From an uncultured Armatimonadota bacterium (GTDB lineage: Bacteria > Armatimonadota > UBA5829 > DTJY01), in the NCBI GenBank assembly GCA_937875395.1, contig CALNCU010000328.1, positions 1 through 5,835 on the forward strand: a DNA stretch of 5,835 nucleotides, given 5' to 3'. Below the pieces are notes generated by a model. It did no database searches. It was given only the letters and a program-made list of their open reading frames with translations, and was not told where the DNA came from. Position 1 is the first letter of the stretch. Every line of letters begins with the position of its first letter. Positions 1 to 5,300 of this stretch are shown here, one piece after another. The position numbers were made by a program, and so were the translations under genes.

Positions 1-840
1 CACATCTGATGGATGGTTAATCCGAGTCCAGGAGATTTCGCTGATATGAAGAAGCCCGTCAATGCCGCCCAGGTCTATAAATGCGCCGTAGTCTGTAATT
101 CTGCGCACTATGCCTTCGCGAACTTCGCCTTCTTTGAGGGTTGCAACGGTCTCTGCGCGCTGCTTTGCGCGTTCTTCTTCCACGGCCTGGCGGTGGGAGA
201 GAACTACTTTTCTGCGCTCCCGGTCTACTTCCAGCACCTTAAGCGGAAGGGACTGGCCCACGTAACGATCCAGATTCTTTACGTTTCCGCTGCCCACGTG
301 GGATGCGGGGACAAAACCTCTTACTCCAAGGTCTACAACAAGGCCGCCTTTTACGCGGTCTGTTACCATGGCGGTGATTATTTTGCCCTCATCTATTGCA
401 CCCTGGACGCGTTCCCAGGTCTTTTCAAAATCCGCACGCTTTTTGGAGAGAACTATATTGCCGTCCTCGTTCTCTGATTGGATTACCATTACATCAATAC
501 GATCGCCAACAGAGACCACATCCTCTAGAGATTGGACCGGTTTTGCAGTAAGCTCATGGGGACGGATAAGCCCTTCGGACTTGGTGCCCACGTCTACTAA
601 GACGCCCTCTCTATCTATGTGAACGACTACTCCGTTAACAACGTCGCCCTCTGTTAGAGATCTGAACGTCCCTGAGTAGTCCATCTTGTCCTGGGTAACG
701 GCCGATTCCTGCACGGGTTCTTCGGCAACTGCGGAAGCAGCCTGGGGTGCAGATTCCTCTGCCTGAACGGTCTCTTCCACTTCAGCGCATCCGGTATCTT
801 CCGGGGCTGCGCCCTGCAACTCCATTGACTCGTCTGTCAT
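1..840 (-). CDS. rpsA: Ribosomal protein S1, N-terminal 280 codons (3' end beyond window)
   Basis: The frame is open from an ATG at 840 to the window edge and gives 280 residues. After an acidic, Glu/Ala/Gln-rich extension (about residues 1-58) come S1/OB-fold repeats. Repeat 1 is about 64-136 (EGDVVNGVVVHI ... VGTKSEGLIRPHEL). Repeat 2 is about 152-220 (VKGGLVVDLGVRGFVPASHV, then KVLEVDRERRKVVLSHR). Repeat 3 begins near 237 (EGEVREGIVRRITDYGAFIDL, then GLLHISEISW) and is cut by the edge. S1 binds mRNA on the small ribosomal subunit and helps start translation on structured or weakly Shine-Dalgarno messages. The start is supported by AAAGAGGAG seven bases upstream; an internal ATG at codon 6 lacks this. 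No IspH (LytB) domain precedes the repeats, so this is not the IspH-S1 fusion. The number of repeats is unknown because the gene is truncated. Confidence 0.95.
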   Translation of the reverse strand, partial: MTDESMELQGAAPEDTGCAEVEETVQAEESAPQAASAVAEEPVQESAVTQDKMDYSGTFRSLTEGDVVNGVVVHIDREGVLVDVGTKSEGLIRPHELTAKPVQSLEDVVSVGDRIDVMVIQSENEDGNIVLSKKRADFEKTWERVQGAIDEGKIITAMVTDRVKGGLVVDLGVRGFVPASHVGSGNVKNLDRYVGQSLPLKVLEVDRERRKVVLSHRQAVEEERAKQRAETVATLKEGEVREGIVRRITDYGAFIDLGGIDGLLHISEISWTRINHPSDV

Positions 841-846
841 GATTGT

Positions 847-856
847 ACTCCTCTTT
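847..856 (-). promoter_or_regulatory. rpsA ribosome binding site
   Basis: On the minus strand this reads AAAGAGGAGT. Its GGAG core lies seven bases before the ATG at 840. It fixes the S1 start and is a near-perfect Shine-Dalgarno, so S1 translation should be efficient unless the upstream leader structure interferes. Confidence 0.85.
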
Positions 857-898
857 CTACCGGGGCCGAACGGCATGCACTGCTGCCGGCGCCCGGTT

Positions 899-951
899 CG
901 GGCAGCACCGCTGCCCGGTCCGATTTTTTTTGGCGCAGGGTCTACCCGCGC
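899..951 (-). promoter_or_regulatory. Two G+C-rich hairpins in the rpsA leader
   Basis: Reading along the rpsA transcript, the first hairpin pairs 951-948 plus 947-945 with 940-938 plus 936-933 (GCGC-GGG / CCC-GCGC, one bulged base at 937, loop of four). A short A-rich stretch follows. The second hairpin is a perfect 8-bp stem CGGGCAGC/GCTGCCCG (917-910 with 906-899) with a three-base loop. No T-run follows either hairpin, so they are not intrinsic terminators. The 906-901 arm could instead pair with 887-882 (GCTGCC on the plus strand), closer to the ribosome binding site, giving two alternative states. A regulatory role is inferred only. Confidence 0.4.
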
Positions 952-968
952 AGTGATAGCGGCATGGT

Positions 969-1087
969 ATACGGATATTTGGCTCACCAAATTATGGCGG
1001 CGATACTTCGGTCGCAGAGCACTTTGGTGCGTCGCTGCCGAAGCATCTGTAAACATCATAACTTTTTTGATGAGGTACTATCCGTAT
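969..1087 (-). promoter_or_regulatory. Candidate structured RNA element at the 5' end of the rpsA leader
   Basis: The 333 bases between polA and rpsA hold no convincing gene. About 12 nt after the predicted rpsA transcription start, a multibranched fold can be drawn by hand. A closing stem pairs 1087-1079 (ATACGGATA) with 977-969 (TATCCGTAT), nine perfect pairs. Inside are three hairpins. CATCA/TGATG pairs 1072-1068 with 1058-1054. CTTCGG/CCGAAG pairs 1043-1038 with 1011-1006 and extends through CAG/CTG to GCAC/GTGC with loop CAAA. ATTTGG/CCAAAT (992-987 with 982-977) has a TGAG tetraloop and stacks directly on the closing stem, sharing base 977. I do not recognise a known riboswitch or ribosomal-protein leader consensus. 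The pairing is visible; function and conservation are inference. Confidence 0.4.
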
Positions 1088-1105
1088 TTATCTAACCGCG
1101 GGCTG

Positions 1106-1114
1106 ATTATATCA
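1106..1114 (-). promoter_or_regulatory. rpsA promoter (extended -10)
   Basis: On the minus strand 1114-1106 reads TGATATAAT, a TG-N extended -10 with a perfect TATAAT hexamer. No good -35 is present at 16-18 bp spacing (TGGTGA at 17 bp is poor), which fits extended -10 promoters. The predicted start is near 1099, leaving a leader of about 260 nt before the rpsA ATG. It lies about 60 bp beyond the polA stop, so rpsA need not depend on polA transcription. Confidence 0.7.
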
Positions 1115-1173
1115 TATCTTAAGTAAATTCACCAGAGCTAATAGAAGCCGCTGGTAACTGCTGAAAGTTCCTC

Positions 1174-3870
1174 TCAGGCCTGTATATATGGTTCATCAAG
1201 CGCAGCCACGGGCTGGGCGTTGCACCAGTCCTTTCCGCACTTTACTTCTACGCTAAGCGGAACCTCTAATTTATATGCGCTTTCCATGCACTCCGTGATA
1301 AGCGGCACAAGGGACTCTGTTTCTGCTTCCGGCACATCAAAGACAAGTTCGTCATGCACCTGCAGCACCAGCTTTGCCTTGAACCCAAGCCGCTGCAGCT
1401 CTCCGTAGACTTTTATCATTGCAAGCTTTACTATATCTGCCGCCGTTCCCTGTATGGGCATATTTACGGCGGCTCTTTCTGCAAACTCTCTTATTGAACG
1501 GTTGGGGCTGTTTAGTTCCGGAATGTACCGGCGCCTGTCCATAAGGCTCTCCACATAACCGTTCTCGCGGGCAAAGTCAAGTGTGCGTGCGGCATACTCT
1601 TTTACGCCGGAGTACTCCTTAAAGTAGCTCTCTATATACCGTTTTGCCACTCCCGGCGGTATGCCAAGCTCGCGGGAGAGGCCGTAATCGCTCATGCCGT
1701 ATATTACTGCAAAGTTCACCGTCTTTGCCTGCCTGCGCATATCCGGGGTGACGTCTTCTACCGGGACTTCAAAGAGCCGGCTGGCGGTGCGGGTGTGAAT
1801 ATCTGCGCCTTCCCTGTAGGCCCTGGTAAGCGCCGGGTCACGGCTTACGTGCGCAAGGATTCTAAGCTCTATCTGAGAATAGTCCGCCGATACCAGCAGG
1901 TTACCGGGCGAGGCGATAAATGCCTTGCGTATCTCCCGCCCTATCTCTGTCTTTACAGGGATGTTCTGCAGGTTGGGTTCGCTGCTGGAGAGCCGCCCCG
2001 TAGTGGTTACAGCCTGGTTTAGCGATGTATGTATCCGGCCCGTGCGGGGGTTAATCATTCTGGGGAGGGCATCTGCATATGTGGATTTTAGTTTGGCAAG
2101 TTCCCGGTACTCCAGTATTTTGGAGACTATCTCATGTGCTGGAGCCAGCGCAGAGAGGGTTTCTGCATCTGTGGAGTACCCGGTCTTTGTCTTTTTTGTT
2201 GCCGGAAGGTTGAGCTTTTCAAAGAGTATGGTCTGCAGCTGTTTTGGCGAACCTATATTAAATTCTGTTCCGGCAAGGTTGTAGATGCTCTGTTCAAGTG
2301 CTGCAATACCCTCTGCCAGCCGATTGGATAACTCTTCAAGCCACGCCGTATCCACAGCCACGCCCGTCATCTCCATTTCTGCCAGGATTGGGACAAGCGG
2401 CATCTCTACATAGTCCATAAGATGCAGCAGGTTGTCTGCCTTAAGCCTGTCGCAAAGGATGGGGAGAAGCCTTCTTACTGCATCGGCTTCAAGCGCCAGG
2501 GTATCGGCTTCCGGCGCGGAATCTTCCAGGCCGGGCAAAAAGAGACTGCCCTGGGGTTCCGCACCTATCTCTATTCCGGCATAGTGGGAGGCAATATCAG
2601 AAAGTGCATGGGATGCGCGCGCGGGATTTAAAAGGTAGGCGGCAAGCATAATATCAAAACCAAGGCCGCCAAGGCATATTCCATGCTGCTGAAGTACTTC
2701 TTTATGGTACTTCTGATTGTAGCCGATCTTTGTTATATCTTCAGATTCCAGGACTTCTTTAAGCATAGAAAGGTCTATGTCATCCAGGGATATGCAGCAT
2801 GCAGGGCCGTTTATGGGCGATACGGCTGCTCCGATGATCTTTGCATCTGCCCAGTGCGGCGAGCTGCCCTGCAGAGCAAGCACCATCCGCCCGTCCTTTT
2901 TTATCTTATTCAGCACCGGCCTAAGCTCTGCGGCGGATTTTATGGTGCAGACCTCTCCGGCTTCCTCTACCGGGGCATAGGTTGCCGCCTCTTCTTCCGG
3001 CTTGATTCCGGGGATTCTCTTAATGAGCGATCTAAACTCTAAACGCCTAAAAATCTCTGCCAGTACAGATGGGTCAGGGTTGCGCTGACTGCATTCATCC
3101 AGGTCTACATCAATAGGAATATCTGTGACTATTGCAGCCAGATACCTGGATGTGCGGGCATCCTCTACCCCTGCAAGAAGGTTCTCCTTCATCTTAGAGG
3201 GTTTTAAATCCTGCAGATGATTAAGCAGATTTTCAAGCGAGCCGTACTCTGATATAAGCTTTGAGGCGCTTACCGGCCCTACACCCGCAACTCCCGGTAT
3301 GTTGTCTGATTTATCCCCTGTAAGGGCTTTGTAATCTGCAAATTGCTCCGGCGTTACTCCATACCGGGCCTTAACCGCGGCGGCATCATAGATAACGGTC
3401 TCTGTAACACCCTTAACCGTGGTCATAACCTTTACATGCTCATCCACAAGCTGAAGGGCATCCATGTCTCCCGTGACTATAATTACATCATAGCCTTCAT
3501 TCTCTGCTTTTCTGGCCAGGGTGCCCACAATGTCGTCAGCCTCAAAGCCGGGTATCTCTATTACAGGCACATTAAAGGCGCTTGCCATCTCTCTGGCAAG
3601 CGGGCCCTGTGCCTTAAGCTCGTCCGGCGGCGGCTTCCGGTGCGCCTTGTAATAGCTGTACTCACGGTGCCGGAAGGTTTTTACGGGGGCATCAAACGCC
3701 ACCAGAAGTATATCCGGCTTCTCTGTTTCAAAGAGCTTGAGCATCATCATGGCGAACCCGTAGACTGCATTTGTGGGTTGATTTTCAAGCGTTGAAAAGT
3801 GGGGCATTGCAAAAAAAGCCCTGTACAGCAGGCTGTTGCCGTCTACAAGTATAACCTTACCCTTTGACAT
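1174..3870 (-). CDS. polA: DNA polymerase I, 898 aa, proofreading site degenerate
   Basis: This enzyme removes RNA primers and fills gaps in lagging-strand synthesis and excision repair. The 5'-nuclease domain (about 1-290) keeps the expected metal-binding acids: D10, D60, E110, D112, D113, D135, D137, D186 and D189, with the helix-hairpin-helix around GVAGVGPVSASKL. The 3'-5' exonuclease region (about 305-480) has lost its site. The DxE motif is replaced by LALQG near 331-335, and the second Asp is H389 in NQKYH. The polymerase domain (about 485-898) is intact: motif A DYSQIELR (663-670), O-helix R712, K716, F720 and Y724-G725, and motif C HDE (839-841). Phe at 720 predicts discrimination against dideoxynucleotides. 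Length fits the family, with a short C-terminal extension after the GKDW at 879-882. The ATG at 3870 has GAGG four bases upstream. No clear promoter was found in the gap to the divergent tRNA promoter. Confidence 0.97.
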   Translation of the reverse strand: MSKGKVILVDGNSLLYRAFFAMPHFSTLENQPTNAVYGFAMMMLKLFETEKPDILLVAFDAPVKTFRHREYSYYKAHRKPPPDELKAQGPLAREMASAFNVPVIEIPGFEADDIVGTLARKAENEGYDVIIVTGDMDALQLVDEHVKVMTTVKGVTETVIYDAAAVKARYGVTPEQFADYKALTGDKSDNIPGVAGVGPVSASKLISEYGSLENLLNHLQDLKPSKMKENLLAGVEDARTSRYLAAIVTDIPIDVDLDECSQRNPDPSVLAEIFRRLEFRSLIKRIPGIKPEEEAATYAPVEEAGEVCTIKSAAELRPVLNKIKKDGRMVLALQGSSPHWADAKIIGAAVSPINGPACCISLDDIDLSMLKEVLESEDITKIGYNQKYHKEVLQQHGICLGGLGFDIMLAAYLLNPARASHALSDIASHYAGIEIGAEPQGSLFLPGLEDSAPEADTLALEADAVRRLLPILCDRLKADNLLHLMDYVEMPLVPILAEMEMTGVAVDTAWLEELSNRLAEGIAALEQSIYNLAGTEFNIGSPKQLQTILFEKLNLPATKKTKTGYSTDAETLSALAPAHEIVSKILEYRELAKLKSTYADALPRMINPRTGRIHTSLNQAVTTTGRLSSSEPNLQNIPVKTEIGREIRKAFIASPGNLLVSADYSQIELRILAHVSRDPALTRAYREGADIHTRTASRLFEVPVEDVTPDMRRQAKTVNFAVIYGMSDYGLSRELGIPPGVAKRYIESYFKEYSGVKEYAARTLDFARENGYVESLMDRRRYIPELNSPNRSIREFAERAAVNMPIQGTAADIVKLAMIKVYGELQRLGFKAKLVLQVHDELVFDVPEAETESLVPLITECMESAYKLEVPLSVEVKCGKDWCNAQPVAALDEPYIQA

Positions 3871-3874
3871 TACG

Positions 3875-3881
3875 CCTCTTT
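3875..3881 (-). promoter_or_regulatory. polA ribosome binding site
   Basis: On the minus strand this reads AAAGAGG, four bases before the polA ATG. The spacing is a little short, but the match is good and no other start competes nearby. Confidence 0.7.
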
Positions 3882-3900
3882 CTTTTTAAGCCGTTTTTCA

Positions 3901-3929
3901 TTGACAATTGCGTATTTCCCGGCTATAAT
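3901..3929 (+). promoter_or_regulatory. Consensus sigma70 promoter of the tRNA-Leu gene
   Basis: The -35 box TTGACA (3901-3906) and the -10 box TATAAT (3924-3929) are both perfect, with an ideal 17-bp spacer. Initiation is expected near 3936, only about four bases before the mature tRNA 5' end at 3940. This is the strongest promoter in the window and fits a stable RNA gene. Confidence 0.93.
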
Positions 3930-3939
3930 TTTTGCCAGT

Positions 3940-4026
3940 GCCGGAGTGGCGGAACAGGCAGACGCGATGGTCTCAAAAACCATTGGGGGCAACCCCGTGT
4001 CGGTTCGATCCCGACCTTCGGCACCA
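3940..4026 (+). tRNA. tRNA-Leu, anticodon CAA, CCA encoded
   Basis: An 87-nt class II tRNA folds cleanly. The acceptor GCCGGAG (3940-3946) pairs with CTTCGGC, followed by discriminator A and the encoded CCA (4024-4026). The D arm has GCG/CGC and the leucine-like loop GAACAGGCAGA. The anticodon stem ATGGT/ACCAT (3967-3971, 3979-3983) encloses loop CTCAAAA, giving anticodon CAA at 3974-3976, which reads UUG. The long variable arm is GGGG-GCAA-CCCC and the T arm is GTCGG-TTCGATC-CCGAC. The D-loop pattern and A73 support Leu over Ser. The gene is monocistronic between its own promoter and terminator. Confidence 0.97.
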
Positions 4027-4043
4027 GATATTTTTAGAGAACG

Positions 4044-4076
4044 CCCCGGTTTCATTATGCGGAATCGGGGTTTTTT
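4044..4076 (+). terminator. Intrinsic terminator of the tRNA-Leu transcript
   Basis: A 10-bp stem (CCCCGGTTTC with GGAATCGGGG, two G-T wobbles) and a seven-base loop are followed by six T residues. It ends 50 bp before the next gene, so the methyltransferase gene probably needs its own weak promoter or read-through. Confidence 0.92.
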
Positions 4077-4126
4077 ATTAAAACCCGGAGGTTTGGGGAA
4101 TAAGTAAATTCTAGTACATCGACAGG

Positions 4127-4687
4127 ATGGTGTCAAATATGCCGCCAAGTCTATACAGCCGGATTGCAGGTCTAAGGCTCCCCTTCTTGTACGCCATGGC
4201 GCTCCTTACGGTTGTTGCCGCAAAGGGGCCGCTTGCCTGGCAGTGGGGGGCGCTTATACTCTTTGGAGCCCTTGTGCGCATATGGGCGGCGGGGCATATC
4301 TGCAAGAATGAATTGCTGGCTGCATCCGGGCCGTATGCTTATGTAAGACATCCTCTCTATCTTGGGAGCTTTCTCTCCGCCCTTGGAATCTTTTTTATGA
4401 TAGGCCGTCCTGCGCTTACGGTTCTCTTTGCGGCAGGCTTTGCGCTCTTCTACGGGTGCAAAATTTGGTGCGAAGAGGTATTCCTCAGCTCTAAATTTGG
4501 AGCCGGTTATAGCAGCTACCGGCAAAGGGTGCCAGCCTTCTTCCCCAACCCTTTTAAAATCTGGGGCAAAACGCCTTACGCATTTTCTATAAGGAAGGCG
4601 ATTCAAAACGGGGAGATTAAATCGCTTGCATGCACTGCTGCACAGACGGCGCTGGTCTTTCTTGCCGCCGGGCTGCGCCAACCCTAA
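4127..4687 (+). CDS. ICMT/PEMT-like integral membrane methyltransferase, about 186 aa
   Basis: The product resembles isoprenylcysteine carboxyl methyltransferase-family proteins: small membrane enzymes that use S-adenosylmethionine to methylate lipids, quinone-like or isoprenoid-linked substrates, or unknown targets. The signature is GPYAYVRHPLYLGS (68-81), with the RHP motif expected at the SAM pocket, then paired acids E116-E117, FG..Y..Y (124-131), RVPAFFPNP (134-142) and a late N-G-E (161-163). Hydrophobic segments lie near 14-33, 38-56, 78-111 (possibly a helical hairpin) and 168-182. The start is uncertain: ATG 4127 has only AGG directly abutting it, while an in-frame ATG at 4139 has CAGGA about 11 bases upstream. 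No clear promoter was seen between the tRNA terminator and the gene. The substrate cannot be inferred from its neighbours. Its stop overlaps the panD stop on the other strand. Confidence 0.85.
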   Translation: MVSNMPPSLYSRIAGLRLPFLYAMALLTVVAAKGPLAWQWGALILFGALVRIWAAGHICKNELLAASGPYAYVRHPLYLGSFLSALGIFFMIGRPALTVLFAAGFALFYGCKIWCEEVFLSSKFGAGYSSYRQRVPAFFPNPFKIWGKTPYAFSIRKAIQNGEIKSLACTAAQTALVFLAAGLRQP

Positions 4688-5031
4688 AGGTTATGCAGAA
4701 ACATGTTCTCTTCATCTACAAGCACAAGTTTGGGCGTTACATCTTCATCCGTGGTAACAAAGGCGGCTATTATTACTTTATCGCCCTTATTGCCAAGGTG
4801 GGCCGCCGCCCCGTTTATGCATATTACGCCGGAACGCTTGGGGGCAGGGATAACGTAGGTCTCCCACCGGTTGCCGTTTGTTATGTTCCAGATGTGCACC
4901 AGCTCCCATTTTTTCATACCGGCGCGGATCATAAGGTCTTCATCTATAGAGATGCTGCCTACATAGTCTATATTGGCATCCGTAACCGTGGCCCGGTGAA
5001 TCTTACTTTTTAATGTAGTGATAAGCTGCAT
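4684..5031 (-). CDS. panD: Aspartate 1-decarboxylase, 115 aa
   Basis: PanD decarboxylates L-aspartate to beta-alanine for pantothenate and coenzyme A synthesis. It is a pyruvoyl enzyme that cleaves itself between Gly and Ser. Here the site is YVGSISID, with cleavage predicted at G25-S26. Other active-site residues known from E. coli are retained with a one-residue shift: K10, H12, Y23, W48, R55, T58, Y59 and N73 in NGAAAHL. The 115-aa length is slightly short but normal for this family. The ATG at 5031 has GAGGAA upstream. No other pantothenate gene (panB, panC) is adjacent, so it appears to be a stand-alone transcription unit. The stop codon (4684-4686) overlaps the convergent methyltransferase stop. 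Confidence 0.97.
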   Translation of the reverse strand: MQLITTLKSKIHRATVTDANIDYVGSISIDEDLMIRAGMKKWELVHIWNITNGNRWETYVIPAPKRSGVICINGAAAHLGNKGDKVIIAAFVTTDEDVTPKLVLVDEENMFLHNL

Positions 5032-5033
5032 GG

Positions 5034-5040
5034 TTTCCTC
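5034..5040 (-). promoter_or_regulatory. panD ribosome binding site
   Basis: On the minus strand this reads GAGGAAA. The GAGG core sits five bases before the ATG at 5031, confirming the panD start. Confidence 0.8.
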
Positions 5041-5065
5041 AAAACACCGTTATGTCGTATGTTTT

Positions 5066-5074
5066 ATTATACCA
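5066..5074 (-). promoter_or_regulatory. panD promoter (extended -10)
   Basis: On the minus strand 5074-5066 reads TGGTATAAT, a TG-N extended -10 with a perfect TATAAT. There is no recognisable -35 (TGGCGG at 17 bp). Initiation near 5059 would give a leader of about 28 nt. It is the same promoter architecture as that inferred for rpsA. Confidence 0.7.
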
Positions 5075-5095
5075 GATTGCAGTTTAAGCCGCCAG

Positions 5096-5139
5096 GCATA
5101 AATATTGGATTTTCCTTGAAGTTTGCATATTATTTATGC
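5096..5139. repeat. 8-bp inverted repeat between the divergent panD and RRM promoters
   Basis: GCATAAAT (5096-5103) is repeated inverted as ATTTATGC (5132-5139), with arm starts 36 bp apart. The left arm falls about 37 bp upstream of the predicted panD start, in its -35 region. The right arm lies in the spacer of the RRM-gene promoter. It could be a shared operator, but A+T-rich intergenic sequence yields such repeats by chance. Confidence 0.3.
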
Positions 5140-5151
5140 TTAGTGTATAGT
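5123..5151 (+). promoter_or_regulatory. Probable promoter of the RRM protein gene
   Basis: TTGCAT (5123-5128) and TATAGT (5146-5151) are separated by 17 bp. The -10 matches at five of six positions; the -35 matches only in its TTG. Initiation near 5158 would give a leader of about 143 nt before the ATG at 5301. It lies back to back with the panD promoter. Confidence 0.5.
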
Positions 5152-5197
5152 GTTTAAGGTAACGGCATCGCGTCTAGTAAATAATCTGTGCGGAGTG

Positions 5198-5281
5198 ACT
5201 TTCTCTTTTCCGAAAAGTATCCTACCGTGCGGGACTGGCCCGCGGCATATATGACCGGCCATATAAAATGGGATACGTCCC
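5198..5281 (+). promoter_or_regulatory. Candidate structured, switch-like leader of the RRM protein gene
   Basis: A three-way junction can be drawn by hand. The closing stem pairs 5217-5224 (GTATCCTA) with 5269-5276 (TGGGATAC), including one G-T pair. Inside are GCGGG/CCCGC (5229-5233 with 5239-5243) and TATATG/CATATA (5248-5253 with 5260-5265). The 3' strand of the closing stem overlaps a separate hairpin GGGA-TACG-TCCC (5270-5281), whose foot touches the ribosome binding site. The two states therefore exclude each other. Upstream, CTTTT-CCG-AAAAG (5205-5217) competes for base 5217. Cyanobacterial rbp genes are known to be cold-induced with leader involvement; a similar role here is inference. 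Confidence 0.4.
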
Positions 5282-5289
5282 GGAAAGAG
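5282..5289 (+). promoter_or_regulatory. Ribosome binding site of the RRM protein gene
   Basis: GGAAAGAG lies 11 bases before ATG 5301, a somewhat long spacing. It selects 5301 over the in-frame ATG at 5268, which has no Shine-Dalgarno and would prefix the RRM with 11 residues unlike the family. Confidence 0.6.
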
Positions 5290-5300
5290 TCAATAACAAA

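Noticed and set aside
13..477. A 154-codon plus-strand open frame opposite rpsA
   Set aside because: It is antisense to clear S1 repeats, has Cys- and Phe-rich composition typical of a shadow frame, and has no ribosome binding site.
839..1126. A 95-codon plus-strand open frame in the polA-rpsA gap
   Set aside because: No ribosome binding site, no recognisable domain, and it overlaps the rpsA start, ribosome binding site and promoter on the other strand.
1121..1157. A terminator for polA: TTACCAG/CTGGTGA stem after the stop codon
   Set aside because: Seven pairs with a wobble, a 15-base loop and a broken A/T tail without a T-run make it too weak to call.
3902..3927. A polA promoter overlapping the tRNA promoter (TTGTCA, or TATAGC read on the minus strand)
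   Set aside because: TTGTCA has no -10 at a suitable distance, and TATAGC lacks the key final T and any -35. The polA promoter remains unlocated.
3901..4107. A 68-codon plus-strand open frame through the tRNA-Leu
   Set aside because: It is a forward translation of the tRNA and terminator (the AGVAEQADAMVSKT-type artefact); the tRNA explains the sequence fully.
3870..4148. A 92-codon open frame on the minus strand that would end at the polA start
   Set aside because: It runs antisense through the tRNA-Leu gene, its promoter and its terminator. The GAEGRDRTDTGLPP-type peptide is the well-known artefact of translating a tRNA backwards, and it has no ribosome binding site.
4172..4681. A 169-codon minus-strand open frame opposite the methyltransferase
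   Set aside because: The plus-strand frame carries the RHP signature and membrane segments; the antisense product is basic, without domains, and has no ribosome binding site.
4630..5013. A 127-codon plus-strand open frame opposite panD
   Set aside because: panD on the minus strand is unmistakable, with its cleavage site and active-site residues; this is its shadow.
5268..5300. An earlier in-frame ATG for the RRM protein
   Set aside because: No Shine-Dalgarno precedes it, the added 11 residues are unlike the family, and it falls inside the proposed leader stem; ATG 5301 has GGAAAGAG upstream.
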